32,446 nucleotides of DNA from an uncultured Clostridia bacterium (GCA_944381455.1 CALWLF010000089.1:1-32446); one strand, 5' to 3'; counted from the first letter of the stretch, positions 15,436-24,352 are shown. Translations and numbers: made by a program. Notes: generated by a model not told the origin, from the sequence alone.

Positions 15436-16752
15436 TCATTTTTTTGCTTCTTTTTTCAAATATGCCCTCGTCCCCTGCCAAACCAGCGGAGAAAGCAGCA
15501 GCAGGGCTGTCAAATTGGGAAAAGCCAGCAGGGCATTGACGCCATCGGTCAGCCGCCACACCATCTCCTGCGGCAGACACACCCCCAAAAACACCAGTGC
15601 CAAAAACACCGCCCCAAACTTGCTGCTGCTGGTTCTGCCCCAAAGATAGGCAGCACAAGTGCTTCCATAATAAAACCAGCTGATGACCGTGGAAAAGGCA
15701 AAAAGCGCCAATGCCGCCGCCAAAAGACCTTTGGCCTTTGCGCCAAACACCGTTTCAAAGGCTGCCATGGTTAAGGCTGCACCGCTTTGGCCCGTCTCCA
15801 GCACACCCGTGACCAAAATGCAAAGGCCCGTCAGTGTGCAGACAACCATGGTGTCGGCAAAGACTTCAAAAATCCCCCAAAGGGCTGCCTGAGCCGGTTC
15901 CTTTGTCTCCACTTCGCCATAGGCCAACGTGGCTGTGCCAAGGCCGGCTTCATGACTGAATACGCCCCGGGCCATGCCGTATTGGATGGCCGCAGCACCG
16001 CTGCCGCCAAACAACGCCTCCATGGAAAAAGCATCGGCCACCATCTCCTGCACCGTCTGCCACAAAGACGCCCGAAACACCCAAAGAACACAAAGCCCCA
16101 TGGCCAAATACCCCAAAAAGAGCACCGGCACCAGCACCGCCGACACCTTCCCCACCATCTGGCTTCCGCCTAGGATGACAAAAGCAGCCGCACCGCAGAG
16201 AAAGGCGCCGCAAAGAAAGGATGGGCAGCCAAAGGCTTCTGCCATGCCCTCTGCCACGGCTTTGCTCTGGCTCATGCCGCCCATGGTAAAAGCAGCCAAA
16301 AGCCCAAAAAAACCATAGGCCCGGGCCAAGGGCCGGCAGGAAAGCCCCCGTTCCAAATAGGCCATGGGCCCCACTAGATCTCTGCCCCGGCCCTTTTGGC
16401 GAAATCGTAAGCTCAGATAAATTTCCCCGTATTTTAAGGACATTCCCACCAGCCCGCTCAGCCACATCCAAACCAGGGCGCCGGCGCCGCCCAAGGAAAG
16501 GGCCGATGCCACCCCCACCAAATTTCCGGTGCCCATGGTGGCGCCCAGGGCCGTACTGACGGCCTCAAAGGGAGAAAAAACACCTTTGCCCCGTCCAAAA
16601 GAAGATGAAAGAGCGCCTATGGTGCGCCGCAGCCATAAAAATCTTCGCCGAAACGGCAATCCTCCCGTTAAAACGGTGTAATAAACTCCTGTCCCCAACA
16701 GCAGCACGCATAATCCGCCGCCCCAAAGCCATCGTTCCAGCCACGCAATCAA
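15436..16752 (-). CDS. Second AGCS-family Na+/amino acid symporter
   Basis: A 438-residue polytopic membrane protein with AGCS signatures: GTGNLVGVASALSLGGAGALVWMWLSG (about 75-101), GPMAYLERG near 127 and RGVFSHEAGLGTATLAYG around 260-277. It is expected to import alanine, glycine or a related small amino acid with Na+. It is shorter than the 486-residue relative at 12319-13779 and lacks its long C-terminal tail. The start is TTG at 16752 about 7 nt after GGAGGG. It is preceded by the terminator at 16841-16875, so it needs its own promoter; a weak candidate -10 TAGAAT lies at 16791-16786 on the minus strand. Substrate is not readable from sequence. Confidence 0.9.
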   Translation of the reverse strand: MIAWLERWLWGGGLCVLLLGTGVYYTVLTGGLPFRRRFLWLRRTIGALSSSFGRGKGVFSPFEAVSTALGATMGTGNLVGVASALSLGGAGALVWMWLSGLVGMSLKYGEIYLSLRFRQKGRGRDLVGPMAYLERGLSCRPLARAYGFFGLLAAFTMGGMSQSKAVAEGMAEAFGCPSFLCGAFLCGAAAFVILGGSQMVGKVSAVLVPVLFLGYLAMGLCVLWVFRASLWQTVQEMVADAFSMEALFGGSGAAAIQYGMARGVFSHEAGLGTATLAYGEVETKEPAQAALWGIFEVFADTMVVCTLTGLCILVTGVLETGQSGAALTMAAFETVFGAKAKGLLAAALALFAFSTVISWFYYGSTCAAYLWGRTSSSKFGAVFLALVFLGVCLPQEMVWRLTDGVNALLAFPNLTALLLLSPLVWQGTRAYLKKEAKK

Positions 16753-16840
16753 GCTGGTCCCTCCTTTTTTCTGCTTGTCAAAACTATTCTATGGCTGAGC
16801 AGAAAAAAAAGAAGGCGTCCTGCCCCGCTTTTTTTCAGTC

Positions 16841-16875
16841 AAAAGCCGCCAAGAGAATATCTCTTGGCGGCTTTT
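16841..16875 (-). terminator. Terminator of the amylase-rluA-DUF134 operon
   Basis: AAAAGCCGCCAAGAGA (16841-16856) pairs perfectly with 16861-16876 around the loop ATAT. On the minus strand the stem ends in TTTT. It begins directly at the DUF134 stop codon. Confidence 0.85.
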
Positions 16876-17241
16876 TCAATCACAATTTCTTTCCTGCTGC
16901 CCCTGCCGGTAACGGCAGCAGCAGTTTTTTCGAACGCAGCAAGTGTGTTCTCCATCACAAACTTCCACATCTCCGCCGTCAATGACCAGTGTTTTGCCAT
17001 GGACGATGCAGTCAGCCAGTTTTTTTCTGGCCGCGATATAAATGGCCTGCACCGTAGTACGGGCAATTTCCATTTGTTTGGCACATTCTTCCTGTGTCAT
17101 ATCCTGCAAATCAATGAGGCGGATGGTTTCGTACTCATCCACACTCATGACTACCTTTCCCCCATTCCCATCAAAATTTGGCACAAACACCGTATTGCTG
17201 GGCAATGCGCAAACTTTACGACATTTCTTCGGTCTTGCCAA
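16876..17241 (-). CDS. DUF134 / UPF0251 DNA-binding protein
   Basis: A 121-residue protein starting MARPKKCRKVCALP, the typical UPF0251 opening. The middle (about 42-82) is a sigma-70 region 4-like helix-turn-helix (MTQEECAKQMEIARTTVQAIYIAARKKLADCIVHG), followed by the family's GKTLVIDGGDVEVC. The tail is Cys-rich (CDGEHTCCVRKNCCCR), which suggests metal or Fe-S binding, so it may be a redox- or metal-sensing regulator; its target is unknown. The start is TTG at 17241, 7 nt after GGAGGG, and overlaps the end of rluA by 26 nt in another frame. It is the last gene of the three-gene overlap cluster. Confidence 0.88.
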   Translation of the reverse strand: MARPKKCRKVCALPSNTVFVPNFDGNGGKVVMSVDEYETIRLIDLQDMTQEECAKQMEIARTTVQAIYIAARKKLADCIVHGKTLVIDGGDVEVCDGEHTCCVRKNCCCRYRQGQQERNCD

Positions 17242-17905
17242 TGGTTTTCCCTCCCCCTTGCAAAAAAAACGTAAATGGTTCTCCCTGCGGCTTTGCAGTA
17301 AAAGTCATCCATTGACCTGTCTGCGGATGGGTAAACGAAATTTCATGGGAGAACAACCCAAATCCCTTTTGGCCCCTGCGGCGGGCCGCTCCATATTTTC
17401 CGTCGCCATACAGCGGCCAGTTTCTGGAAGCAAACTGCACCCGGATTTGATGATGCCGTCCCGTTTGCAGCCTTACCTCCACCAAAGAAAGCAGATGCCC
17501 TTCCCAAGTCACTTGCTGCTTTGTTTCATAGGACAGTCTGGCCTCCTTGGCGCCTTTGGCCTCTTTGGAAACCACCTGCGACAAATTGCTTCTTCCATCT
17601 TTTCGCAAATAATCCACCAAAGTCTGCTGCGGCGCTGTGTTTCCTTCTGCCACGGCCAGATATGTTTTTTCTACCAGGCGCTGCTGCATTTGTTGGTTCA
17701 ACGCCGCCGCTGCCTGTGCCGTTTTGGCAAACACCACCACGCCGCCCACCGGCCGGTCCAGGCGGTGAAGCAGGTACACCGGCTGCCCCAGCTGCGCTTC
17801 CAGCTGGCTTTGACAGTCCAGGTCGCCTGTTTTATCCATTTGAATGGGCTCTCCCGGCTCTTTTTGGCCAACCCAAATCCATTGATCTTCCCAAAGAAGT
17901 TTCAT
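17216..17905 (-). CDS. RluA-family pseudouridine synthase
   Basis: A 229-residue enzyme that would isomerise uridine to pseudouridine in rRNA or tRNA. The catalytic motif HRLDRPVGGVVVFAK is at 47-61 with Asp50; TGRHHQIRVQFA (about 148-159) and LYGDGKYG (about 165-172) are the later family motifs. There is no S4 domain, and the protein begins directly with the catalytic fold (LLWEDQWIWVGQKEPGEPIQMD), so the ATG at 17905 is reasonable although its ribosome site is weak. It overlaps the amylase gene by 74 nt and the DUF134 gene by 26 nt, which suggests translational coupling. The target nucleotide cannot be told. Confidence 0.93.
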   Translation of the reverse strand: MKLLWEDQWIWVGQKEPGEPIQMDKTGDLDCQSQLEAQLGQPVYLLHRLDRPVGGVVVFAKTAQAAAALNQQMQQRLVEKTYLAVAEGNTAPQQTLVDYLRKDGRSNLSQVVSKEAKGAKEARLSYETKQQVTWEGHLLSLVEVRLQTGRHHQIRVQFASRNWPLYGDGKYGAARRRGQKGFGLFSHEISFTHPQTGQWMTFTAKPQGEPFTFFLQGGGKTIGKTEEMS

Positions 17906-19937
17906 CTCGTAATATCACACCACTTTTCGGGCGCAGTGTCAGCTGCACCGTTCCTTCTTTCACCAAAAATTCTTCTCCAGAGTACCCAAACCCTGTATCA
18001 AATGTCACATACAGTTTGCCCATTTTTGCCCCGTTGCGCACTCCAATGCGCCAAACAGGCAAAAACACCGTTTTTTCTTCTTCCAAATTATTAAAAACAA
18101 CCACCATCTTTTCCCGGTCATCAAACCGGCCATAGGCCAACAGCCCATAATCTTCCACCAAAAACAAGGTGGAGCCAAAAGAAAAGACGGGATAACGCTT
18201 GCGAATGCGAATCAGCTCCTGATGGTATTCCATCAAGCTGCGATCCTCCCTGCCCCAGGGAAAGGTCCGCCGGTTATCGGGATCCGTAAAGCCGCAAAGC
18301 CCCACTTCATCGCCATAATAAACCGTCGGCGCACCCACCCAGGTCATCTGCATCATCACTGCTTCCCGCATCACGGCCACATCCACATTTTCTCCGGCTT
18401 TTTTGGTGCCCAGCTGTTCCACCCGGCCGCTGATTTGGTTGGTTCTGGTCAGAAAACGAGAATGGTCATGGTTAGAAAGCTCATTCATGGCCGTAAAGAG
18501 CGTCTGCTGCGGCAGTCTTGCCATATTTTGCACCATGGTGTTGGCAAAAATGCTGGCCTGGTTATATAAGTCGGGCCGAAACACATCGCTGTGTTTTTCC
18601 ATGCCCGTAAAAAAGTAGCTGACTGGATCCATAAATGCATCATAATTCATGATGGTATCCCACTGATCGCCCAACAGCCATGGCGAAGGATCGCCATAAT
18701 GCTCTGCCAAAATAACGGCTTCCGGCTTGGCGCTTTTGACGGCTTTGCGAAATTCCCGCCAAAAATGATGGTTCATCTGGGAACTCTGCCCCAAATCGGC
18801 AGCCACATCCACCCTCCAGCCGTCAGCGTCAAAAGGCGGCATCAGCCATTTTTTTGCCACCGCCATGATGGTATCAAACAATTCCTGAGAGCCTTCATAA
18901 TTCAGCTTTGGATGGTTGCAAAAGCCCCACCAGCCTTCATAATTTTCCGGCCAGCTGCCATCCTTGCGCCACACAAAAAAATCGTGATAAGGGCTATCTT
19001 CCTTTTGAAAAGCCCCCGGCGTTTGATCACGGTAAAAGCCTTCCTGGTCCAGCCAATGGTGAAAGGCGCCGCAATGGTTAAATACGCCGTCTAAAATCAC
19101 CTTCATGCCCAGCTGATGGGCCTCCTGCACCAGCTGGATGAACAACTGGTCACTGGCCTCCAGATTTTCTTTTTTTGTAGTGCGGCTGATGTATCGGGTG
19201 GCAGCGTCATTGTCTTCTGCTCCGGCAGGCAGCACTGCTCCTGCCTCACTTACCACCTTGCCCAAATGGGGATCGATATGGTCATAGTCTTGGATATCAT
19301 ATTTATGATTGCTGGGCGAAACAAAAATGGGGTTAAAATAAATGGCATCCACCCCCAGCTGCTTCAAATACCCCAGCTTCTGCCGCACCCCTTCCAAATC
19401 ACCGCCATAAAAATTGGCATAATCGGGACATTGGGGCGGCGCATACCAATCCTTTGTTTTCGTCACCTGGCGGTCCAGATAAAAATATTCGCCATCCTCC
19501 ACATCATTGGTCCGGTCTCCGTTGCAAAACCGGTCCACATAAATTTGATACATCAAACTGCCCCGGCTCCAAAGGGGCGGATGGAAACTGCGAATCACCG
19601 TAAAATTGGCATAAGGCAGCACCTGGCGGCTGCAGCCCACTTTGGAATAATAATAGACTTCCGTTCCCTTTTCCAGCAAAAAATAGTAGGAAATGGTTTT
19701 TTCTGTGGGCGGCAAAATCCCTTCATAAAAATCAAACATCTGGTCGCTCCATGCCTGTTCCATGGGCTTTTTGTTGCCGTTCCAAATCAGAAAAACGCGG
19801 TCCACATCTCGTTTTGCCGTGCGCAGCCGCACCGTCACACAGTCTTTTTTATTGGGCTCCAGGGGACGGCGGAAAAAAGGTGTTTCATCGCTGAAAAGTG
19901 CAAGTTCGTTAAGACCTTGTTCCAAATATTCGTTCAT
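17832..19937 (-). CDS. Cytoplasmic GH13 alpha-amylase/neopullulanase-like enzyme
   Basis: A 701-residue glycoside hydrolase expected to cut alpha-1,4 (and perhaps alpha-1,6) glucans or cyclodextrins inside the cell. A CBM34-like N-terminal module (about 1-120) precedes the barrel. The four GH13 motifs are seen: DGVFNH (283-288), GWRVDVAAD with nucleophile D377, acid/base E412 in LAEHYGD, and NHD with D491. I chose ATG 19937; the reading frame stays open far upstream, but that part runs through a terminator hairpin and has no ribosome site. The C-terminus continues about 20 residues past the usual family end (GVILRDETSLGR...), into rluA. With glgB nearby it could act in storage-glucan turnover. 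Confidence 0.88.
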   Translation of the reverse strand: MNEYLEQGLNELALFSDETPFFRRPLEPNKKDCVTVRLRTAKRDVDRVFLIWNGNKKPMEQAWSDQMFDFYEGILPPTEKTISYYFLLEKGTEVYYYSKVGCSRQVLPYANFTVIRSFHPPLWSRGSLMYQIYVDRFCNGDRTNDVEDGEYFYLDRQVTKTKDWYAPPQCPDYANFYGGDLEGVRQKLGYLKQLGVDAIYFNPIFVSPSNHKYDIQDYDHIDPHLGKVVSEAGAVLPAGAEDNDAATRYISRTTKKENLEASDQLFIQLVQEAHQLGMKVILDGVFNHCGAFHHWLDQEGFYRDQTPGAFQKEDSPYHDFFVWRKDGSWPENYEGWWGFCNHPKLNYEGSQELFDTIMAVAKKWLMPPFDADGWRVDVAADLGQSSQMNHHFWREFRKAVKSAKPEAVILAEHYGDPSPWLLGDQWDTIMNYDAFMDPVSYFFTGMEKHSDVFRPDLYNQASIFANTMVQNMARLPQQTLFTAMNELSNHDHSRFLTRTNQISGRVEQLGTKKAGENVDVAVMREAVMMQMTWVGAPTVYYGDEVGLCGFTDPDNRRTFPWGREDRSLMEYHQELIRIRKRYPVFSFGSTLFLVEDYGLLAYGRFDDREKMVVVFNNLEEEKTVFLPVWRIGVRNGAKMGKLYVTFDTGFGYSGEEFLVKEGTVQLTLRPKSGVILRDETSLGRSMDLGWPKRAGRAHSNG

Positions 19938-20007
19938 ATTTTTCGACCACTTTCTGGCTTCATATTTTCTGATGAAAAAACAACAAACAAAAAAAGGAAA
20001 CCACGGG

Positions 20008-20046
20008 AAAAAACGGGTTTTGCGTCTTTTCATCGTAAAACCCGTT
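20008..20046 (-). terminator. Terminator-like hairpin in the amylase leader
   Basis: On the minus strand AACGGGTTTT (20046-20037) pairs with AAAACCCGTT (20021-20012), followed by a run of six T residues (20013-20008). It lies after the promoter at 20113-20142 and about 70 nt before the amylase ATG. It may act as an attenuator; it could also end read-through transcripts from the BofC-like gene. Confidence 0.75.
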
Positions 20047-20112
20047 GGCTTATTTCCGTCGTTTGGTTCTTTTTTTGTCTTACTGGTTTTGTTTTCTTCT
20101 CCTGTCTTGATC

Positions 20113-20142
20113 AGTATAGCACAAATTGCCTGCTTCTGTCCA
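20113..20142 (-). promoter_or_regulatory. Promoter of the amylase operon
   Basis: On the minus strand TGGACA (20142-20137), 18 bp, TATACT (20118-20113). It begins 20 bp after the BofC-like stop codon and implies a leader of about 170 nt. Confidence 0.65.
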
Positions 20143-20161
20143 GAGCAGACAGGCCATTTTC

Positions 20162-20758
20162 TCAACTGCCATAGTCTTGCAGCACTTGGGCCAGGCGGTC
20201 TTTTCCCACCACCAAAATGCCTTCTGCAAGCCGCTGCTGCTCTTCTGCCGCAAGGGAAGAGACGGGAATATTGGTCTGCTCTTTCAGCGATACGCCGTTT
20301 TGCTCCTCTTCATAAAACACTGCCACATAACCGTCTTTAATGCCAACAATATACCGCTCATGGCTGTTTCCTTCCACCGTGCGCCGCAGCACCACTTCTT
20401 TCGGAGAAAAGGAAAGCAGCTCCCATTCTTGGTAGATGGTTTCCATATCGCTTCTGCTTAAGCCCACCAAAAAATAGGGCGGCACCTCTTCGGCCGTTTC
20501 TGTCACATCGTCAGAAGGATAATAATATTGATAGACCATTTTGGTGGAAGGAGTGATGGTTTCTTCCTTGGTATCGACGGCTGCGGCCGGTTCTGTTGGC
20601 AGTTCTGCCGGCAGTTCCTGTTTTGTGGTCACTTCCAAAGGCATCACTTCCTGCTCCTGTGTCACCTTCTGCCCCACCCATAAATACCCGGCTGTGCCGC
20701 CCAGCAAAATGGCAAGGGCAATCAATACCATCCAAATCCAGATTCGTTCTTTCTCCAT
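20162..20758 (-). CDS. BofC-like membrane-anchored protein
   Basis: A 198-residue protein with one N-terminal membrane segment (about 7-27), a Pro/Glu/Thr-rich linker (about 30-75), and a C-terminal region (about 90-198) resembling the BofC C-terminal domain: YFLVGLSRSDMETIY, then DGYVAVFYEEE, LKEQTNIPVSSLAAEEQQRLAEGI and VLQDYGS at the end. In Bacillus BofC is a forespore protein that restrains SpoIVB in the sigma-K checkpoint. Many clostridial proteins carry only this C-terminal domain and have no tested role. The ATG at 20758 follows AAAGGAGGG, which is buried in a terminator-like hairpin. It lies downstream of the SpoVB-like gene. Confidence 0.72.
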   Translation of the reverse strand: MEKERIWIWMVLIALAILLGGTAGYLWVGQKVTQEQEVMPLEVTTKQELPAELPTEPAAAVDTKEETITPSTKMVYQYYYPSDDVTETAEEVPPYFLVGLSRSDMETIYQEWELLSFSPKEVVLRRTVEGNSHERYIVGIKDGYVAVFYEEEQNGVSLKEQTNIPVSSLAAEEQQRLAEGILVVGKDRLAQVLQDYGS

Positions 20759-20761
20759 GAA

Positions 20762-20803
20762 AAACCCTCCTTTTGGACTAGTTTTTCCCAAAAAGGAGGG
20801 TTT
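20762..20803 (-). terminator. Terminator hairpin that also covers the BofC-like gene's ribosome site
   Basis: On the minus strand AAACCCTCCTTTT pairs with AAAAGGAGGGTTT (13 bp), ending in a T run. The 3' arm contains the AAAGGAGGG ribosome binding site of the downstream gene, whose ATG is at 20758. Confidence 0.75.
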
Positions 20804-20814
20804 ATACTTCTTTC

Positions 20815-22413
20815 TTACAGCAGTTTTGTTTTCTTGCAAAGATCCACCAGGCGTTTTCCCATGGGCATGGAGCGGATCTCTTCTTCCGAAAGGCCCTTGC
20901 TTTTTAACAGCACCACCGCATAGACTGCCATGCTGATGACAATGGTCAAAAGTGTGGCCGGCGTATTGCCAAGGCCAGCCAGCAGCCGGTAAGCGCCGTA
21001 GCAGACAATGCCCATCCCTGCCGCCGCAATGGCAGGCTTCACCAGCGCCCCCACCAAGTCCGGCCAAAAACCTACGGCCCGTTTCAGCGCCCAAAGGTTC
21101 AGCAACGACGCCACGGCATAGCAGGCGATGGTGGAAATGACGGCCCCCTGCACATTGATGGCAGGAATGACAATAAGCACATAGTTAAGCACAATTTTCA
21201 CCACAGCCCCAAAGGCTGCGTTGATGGCAGGCACATGGACTTTCCCAATGCCTTGCAGTGTGCCGGTGACAATCTGGCTTAAGGCCAAAAACAAAATGGA
21301 GATGGAGCCCACGGCCAGCAAATCGCCGCCTTCTGCCGCCGTTGGAAAAAGCATCAGCAAAATCTGATGGGCCAATACCCCCATGCCAACAGCCGCCGGA
21401 ATGGAAATGACCATGGCAATTTTCACGGCCATGTTGATTTTCCGCCGCACTGCTTCCGTATCCTTCAGCACCGCCGAAGCGGCAATGGTGGGCACAGCCG
21501 CCGTGGCCATGGCAGTGGAAATGGCCACCGGCATGGTGGTTAAAACCACATATTTGCCCTGTAACTGGCCATAGAGGATTTCTGCTTCGTCAGAAGAAAA
21601 CCCGGCCGTCAACAGCCGCTCCATCACCATGCTCATGTCGGCCAAGTTGGTGATGGAATAGATGGCAGTGCCTAAAATGATGGGGAAGGCAGTGCAGACC
21701 AGGGTTTTTCCAATTTGTCCTGCCGTTTCCCTTTTCCCTTGGCCCTCCTTGCGGATATTTTCAAACAGACCAGGACGGGCTTTGGTGTAGGTGAAAAGCA
21801 TCACAACCAGCCCGGCTAAAGCACCAATGCCGGTGCCGGCCGTGCCGCCGGCGCTGGCCAAAGCAACGCTGTGGCGCACCAGCAGATAAGCCAGCAGCAC
21901 GCTGGCAGAGGCATTAAACACCTGCTCCACCACCTGGCTGATGGCCGTGGGCACCATGGTGTTCATCCCTTGGAAATAGCCGCGAAATACACTCATGATG
22001 CCCACAATCAATATCGTTGGGGCCAATGTCATCAGTGCATAATAAGAGCCGGGGATTTTACAGATGACCACGGCAATCCAATCGGCCAAAAGCCACAGCC
22101 CCACCATAAAAATGGCGCTGAGGATGCCGCAGCCCAAAAGCGCCACCCGAAAGACTTTATGGGCGTTTTCATATTCTCCCAAAGCCATCCGCTCCGACAC
22201 CATTTTGCCAATGGCCGCCGGAAGCCCGGCGGAGGAGAGAATCAGCAAAAAGTTATAGACCTGATAGCCGGCACTATAGATGGCGTTACCAGTGTCTCCC
22301 CACAACGCCGTTAACGGCAGGCGGTATAAAAAGCCGATAAACCGCACAATCAGCCCCGCCGCCACCAAAATGGATGCTTGTTTTAAATAGGAACTGCCCT
22401 TTGTTTTTTCCAT
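20815..22413 (-). CDS. SpoVB/MurJ-like polysaccharide flippase
   Basis: A 532-residue polytopic membrane protein of the MOP superfamily (polysaccharide transporter branch), beginning MEKTKGSSYLKQASILVAAGLIVRFIGFLYRLPL. The opening GLIVRFIGFLYRLPL and GYQVYNFLLILSSAGLPAAIGKMVSE are typical of SpoVB-like proteins in Bacillota, which move lipid-linked cell-wall or cortex precursors across the membrane. About a dozen hydrophobic segments are visible through to residue 515. It starts 37 nt after typA and precedes the BofC-like gene, a grouping that fits a sporulation or envelope role. A general MurJ-type lipid II flippase is an equal possibility. Confidence 0.85.
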   Translation of the reverse strand: MEKTKGSSYLKQASILVAAGLIVRFIGFLYRLPLTALWGDTGNAIYSAGYQVYNFLLILSSAGLPAAIGKMVSERMALGEYENAHKVFRVALLGCGILSAIFMVGLWLLADWIAVVICKIPGSYYALMTLAPTILIVGIMSVFRGYFQGMNTMVPTAISQVVEQVFNASASVLLAYLLVRHSVALASAGGTAGTGIGALAGLVVMLFTYTKARPGLFENIRKEGQGKRETAGQIGKTLVCTAFPIILGTAIYSITNLADMSMVMERLLTAGFSSDEAEILYGQLQGKYVVLTTMPVAISTAMATAAVPTIAASAVLKDTEAVRRKINMAVKIAMVISIPAAVGMGVLAHQILLMLFPTAAEGGDLLAVGSISILFLALSQIVTGTLQGIGKVHVPAINAAFGAVVKIVLNYVLIVIPAINVQGAVISTIACYAVASLLNLWALKRAVGFWPDLVGALVKPAIAAAGMGIVCYGAYRLLAGLGNTPATLLTIVISMAVYAVVLLKSKGLSEEEIRSMPMGKRLVDLCKKTKLL

Positions 22414-22450
22414 GTGACTGCCCTACTTTCCAAAGTCGTTTCCTGTTTCC

Positions 22451-24298
22451 TTACCCTTGCTGTTCCATCTGCTGAGCTCTGTTTCTTGCTTTTTTTCTGG
22501 CCTGAGAATCGAGGATTCTTTTTCTCATCCGCAGCGACTGTGGCGTCACTTCCACCAATTCATCATCGGCAATGAATTCCAGACACTGTTCCAGGCTCAT
22601 CTGAATGGCTGGTGTCAATTTCAGCGCATCGTCGGCCCCGGCAGAACGCATATTGGTCAACTGTTTCTTTTTGCAGACGTTTACTTCCATGTCGTCGTTT
22701 CTGGCGTTACGGCCCACCACCATGCCGGCGTATACCTTCGTGCCAGGTTCGATGAACAAATCGCCTCTTTCCTGGGCGTTATAGAGGCCATAGGCCACGG
22801 CGTCGCCGCTTTCAAAGGCAATCAAAGAGCCTTGGGCCCGTTTGGGGATTTCGCCGCGATAGGCAGCATAGCCATCAAAGATGGAGTTTAAAATGCCGTT
22901 GCCCTTGGTGTCGGTCAAAAATTCGTTGCGGTAACCGATGAGGCCGCGGGCAGGGATGGAAAATTGCAGACGGGTATAGCCGCCGTTGGATGGGTGCATA
23001 TCGGTCATTTCGCCTTTGCGGCTGCCCAGTTTTTCAATGACGCTGCCCACAAATTCTTCCGGCACGTCAATGGTCACCAATTCCATTGGCTCCTGTTTTT
23101 CGCCGTCAATTTCTTTATACAATACTTCCGGTTTGGCCACCTGAAATTCATAGCCTTCTCTGCGCATGGTTTCAATCAAAATGGAAAGATGCAGTTCCCC
23201 ACGGCCTGAAACCTTGAAGGCTTCGGTGGTGTCCGTATCTTCCACCCGAAGGCTCACGTCGGTGTTCAGTTCTTTATACAGCCGTTCTCTCAAGTGGCGG
23301 CTGGTCACATATTTGCCTTCCGTACCGGCAAAGGGGCTGTCATTGACAGAGAAAGTCATCGCCAAAGTAGGTTCAGAAATTTTCACAAAAGGCAGCGGCT
23401 CTGGATTTTCCGGCGAGCAGATGGTATCGCCAATGCGCACATCGCTGATACCGGAGACGGCCACAATGGAGCCGATGGAAGCTTCTTTCACTTCCACTCT
23501 CTGCAAACCTTCGTATACATAGAGCTTGCTGATTTTCACTTTTTCACTGAATTCTGGGTTATGGATATTGCGCAGCACACATTCATCGTTGATATGGATG
23601 GTGCCGTTTTCCACTTTGCCAATCCCGATGCGGCCCACATATTCGTTATAGTCGATGGTGCTGATGAGGGTTTGCAGCGGCGCTTCTGGATCGCCTTCCG
23701 GCGCTGGGATATGGTCAATGATGGTTTCAAACAAACATTTCATGTTGTCGTCTTGGGTGTCTGGGGCCAAAGAAGCCGTACCCTGGCGGGCAGACGCAAA
23801 CACGAAGGGGGAATCCAGCTGTTCGTCGTTGGCATCCAGTTCCATAAACAGTTCCAGCACTTCGTCCACCACTTCGTTTGGCCGCGCTTCGGGACGGTCG
23901 ATTTTGTTGACGCAAACCACCACCGGCAGCTCCAGTTCCAATGCTTTTTTCAGCACAAACTTCGTCTGGGGCATGGGCCCTTCAAAGGCGTCAACCACCA
24001 GCACCACGCCGTTTACCATCTTCATCACACGTTCCACTTCGCCGCCAAAATCGGCATGGCCTGGCGTGTCCACAATATTGATTTTGATGTCTCCATAATG
24101 GACGGAGGTATTTTTGGACAAAATGGTGATGCCCCGTTCCCGTTCGATGTCGCCGGAGTCCATGACACGTTCCTGTACCACTTGATTGGAGCGGAAGGTG
24201 CCGCTTTGTTTCAATAATTCATCCACCAATGTGGTTTTCCCATGGTCTACATGGGCAATGATGGCTACGTTGCGGATTTTTTCATTTTTCACTTTCAT
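22451..24298 (-). CDS. typA: Ribosome-associated GTPase TypA/BipA
   Basis: A 615-residue translational GTPase that binds the ribosome and supports 50S assembly and stress adaptation. The G1 motif AHVDHGKT is near residues 15-22, DTPGHADFGGEV near 77 and NKID near 131, followed by EF-G-like domains and the TypA-specific C-terminus (GLYNAQERGDLFIEPGTKVYAGMVVGRNAR). I chose ATG 24298, because most family members start MKxKxEKIRN and because GGGAG then has an 11-nt spacer; ATG 24307 is only 2 nt from it. The promoter is at 24353-24381. The SpoVB-like gene follows after 37 nt without a terminator. Confidence 0.96.
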   Translation of the reverse strand: MKVKNEKIRNVAIIAHVDHGKTTLVDELLKQSGTFRSNQVVQERVMDSGDIERERGITILSKNTSVHYGDIKINIVDTPGHADFGGEVERVMKMVNGVVLVVDAFEGPMPQTKFVLKKALELELPVVVCVNKIDRPEARPNEVVDEVLELFMELDANDEQLDSPFVFASARQGTASLAPDTQDDNMKCLFETIIDHIPAPEGDPEAPLQTLISTIDYNEYVGRIGIGKVENGTIHINDECVLRNIHNPEFSEKVKISKLYVYEGLQRVEVKEASIGSIVAVSGISDVRIGDTICSPENPEPLPFVKISEPTLAMTFSVNDSPFAGTEGKYVTSRHLRERLYKELNTDVSLRVEDTDTTEAFKVSGRGELHLSILIETMRREGYEFQVAKPEVLYKEIDGEKQEPMELVTIDVPEEFVGSVIEKLGSRKGEMTDMHPSNGGYTRLQFSIPARGLIGYRNEFLTDTKGNGILNSIFDGYAAYRGEIPKRAQGSLIAFESGDAVAYGLYNAQERGDLFIEPGTKVYAGMVVGRNARNDDMEVNVCKKKQLTNMRSAGADDALKLTPAIQMSLEQCLEFIADDELVEVTPQSLRMRKRILDSQARKKARNRAQQMEQQG

Positions 24299-24352
24299 CT
24301 TGTTCATTACTCCCTATTTCTTTGTCTTCTTACAGAATGCCCTAACTGAGTT

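Noticed and set aside
19938-20165. In-frame upstream extension of the amylase, including a hydrophobic MKRRKTRFFPWFPFFVCC stretch that resembles a signal peptide
   Set aside because: It is encoded by the leader terminator hairpin and its A/T-rich flank, has no ribosome site, and part of it lies upstream of the promoter. ATG 19937 matches the family start.
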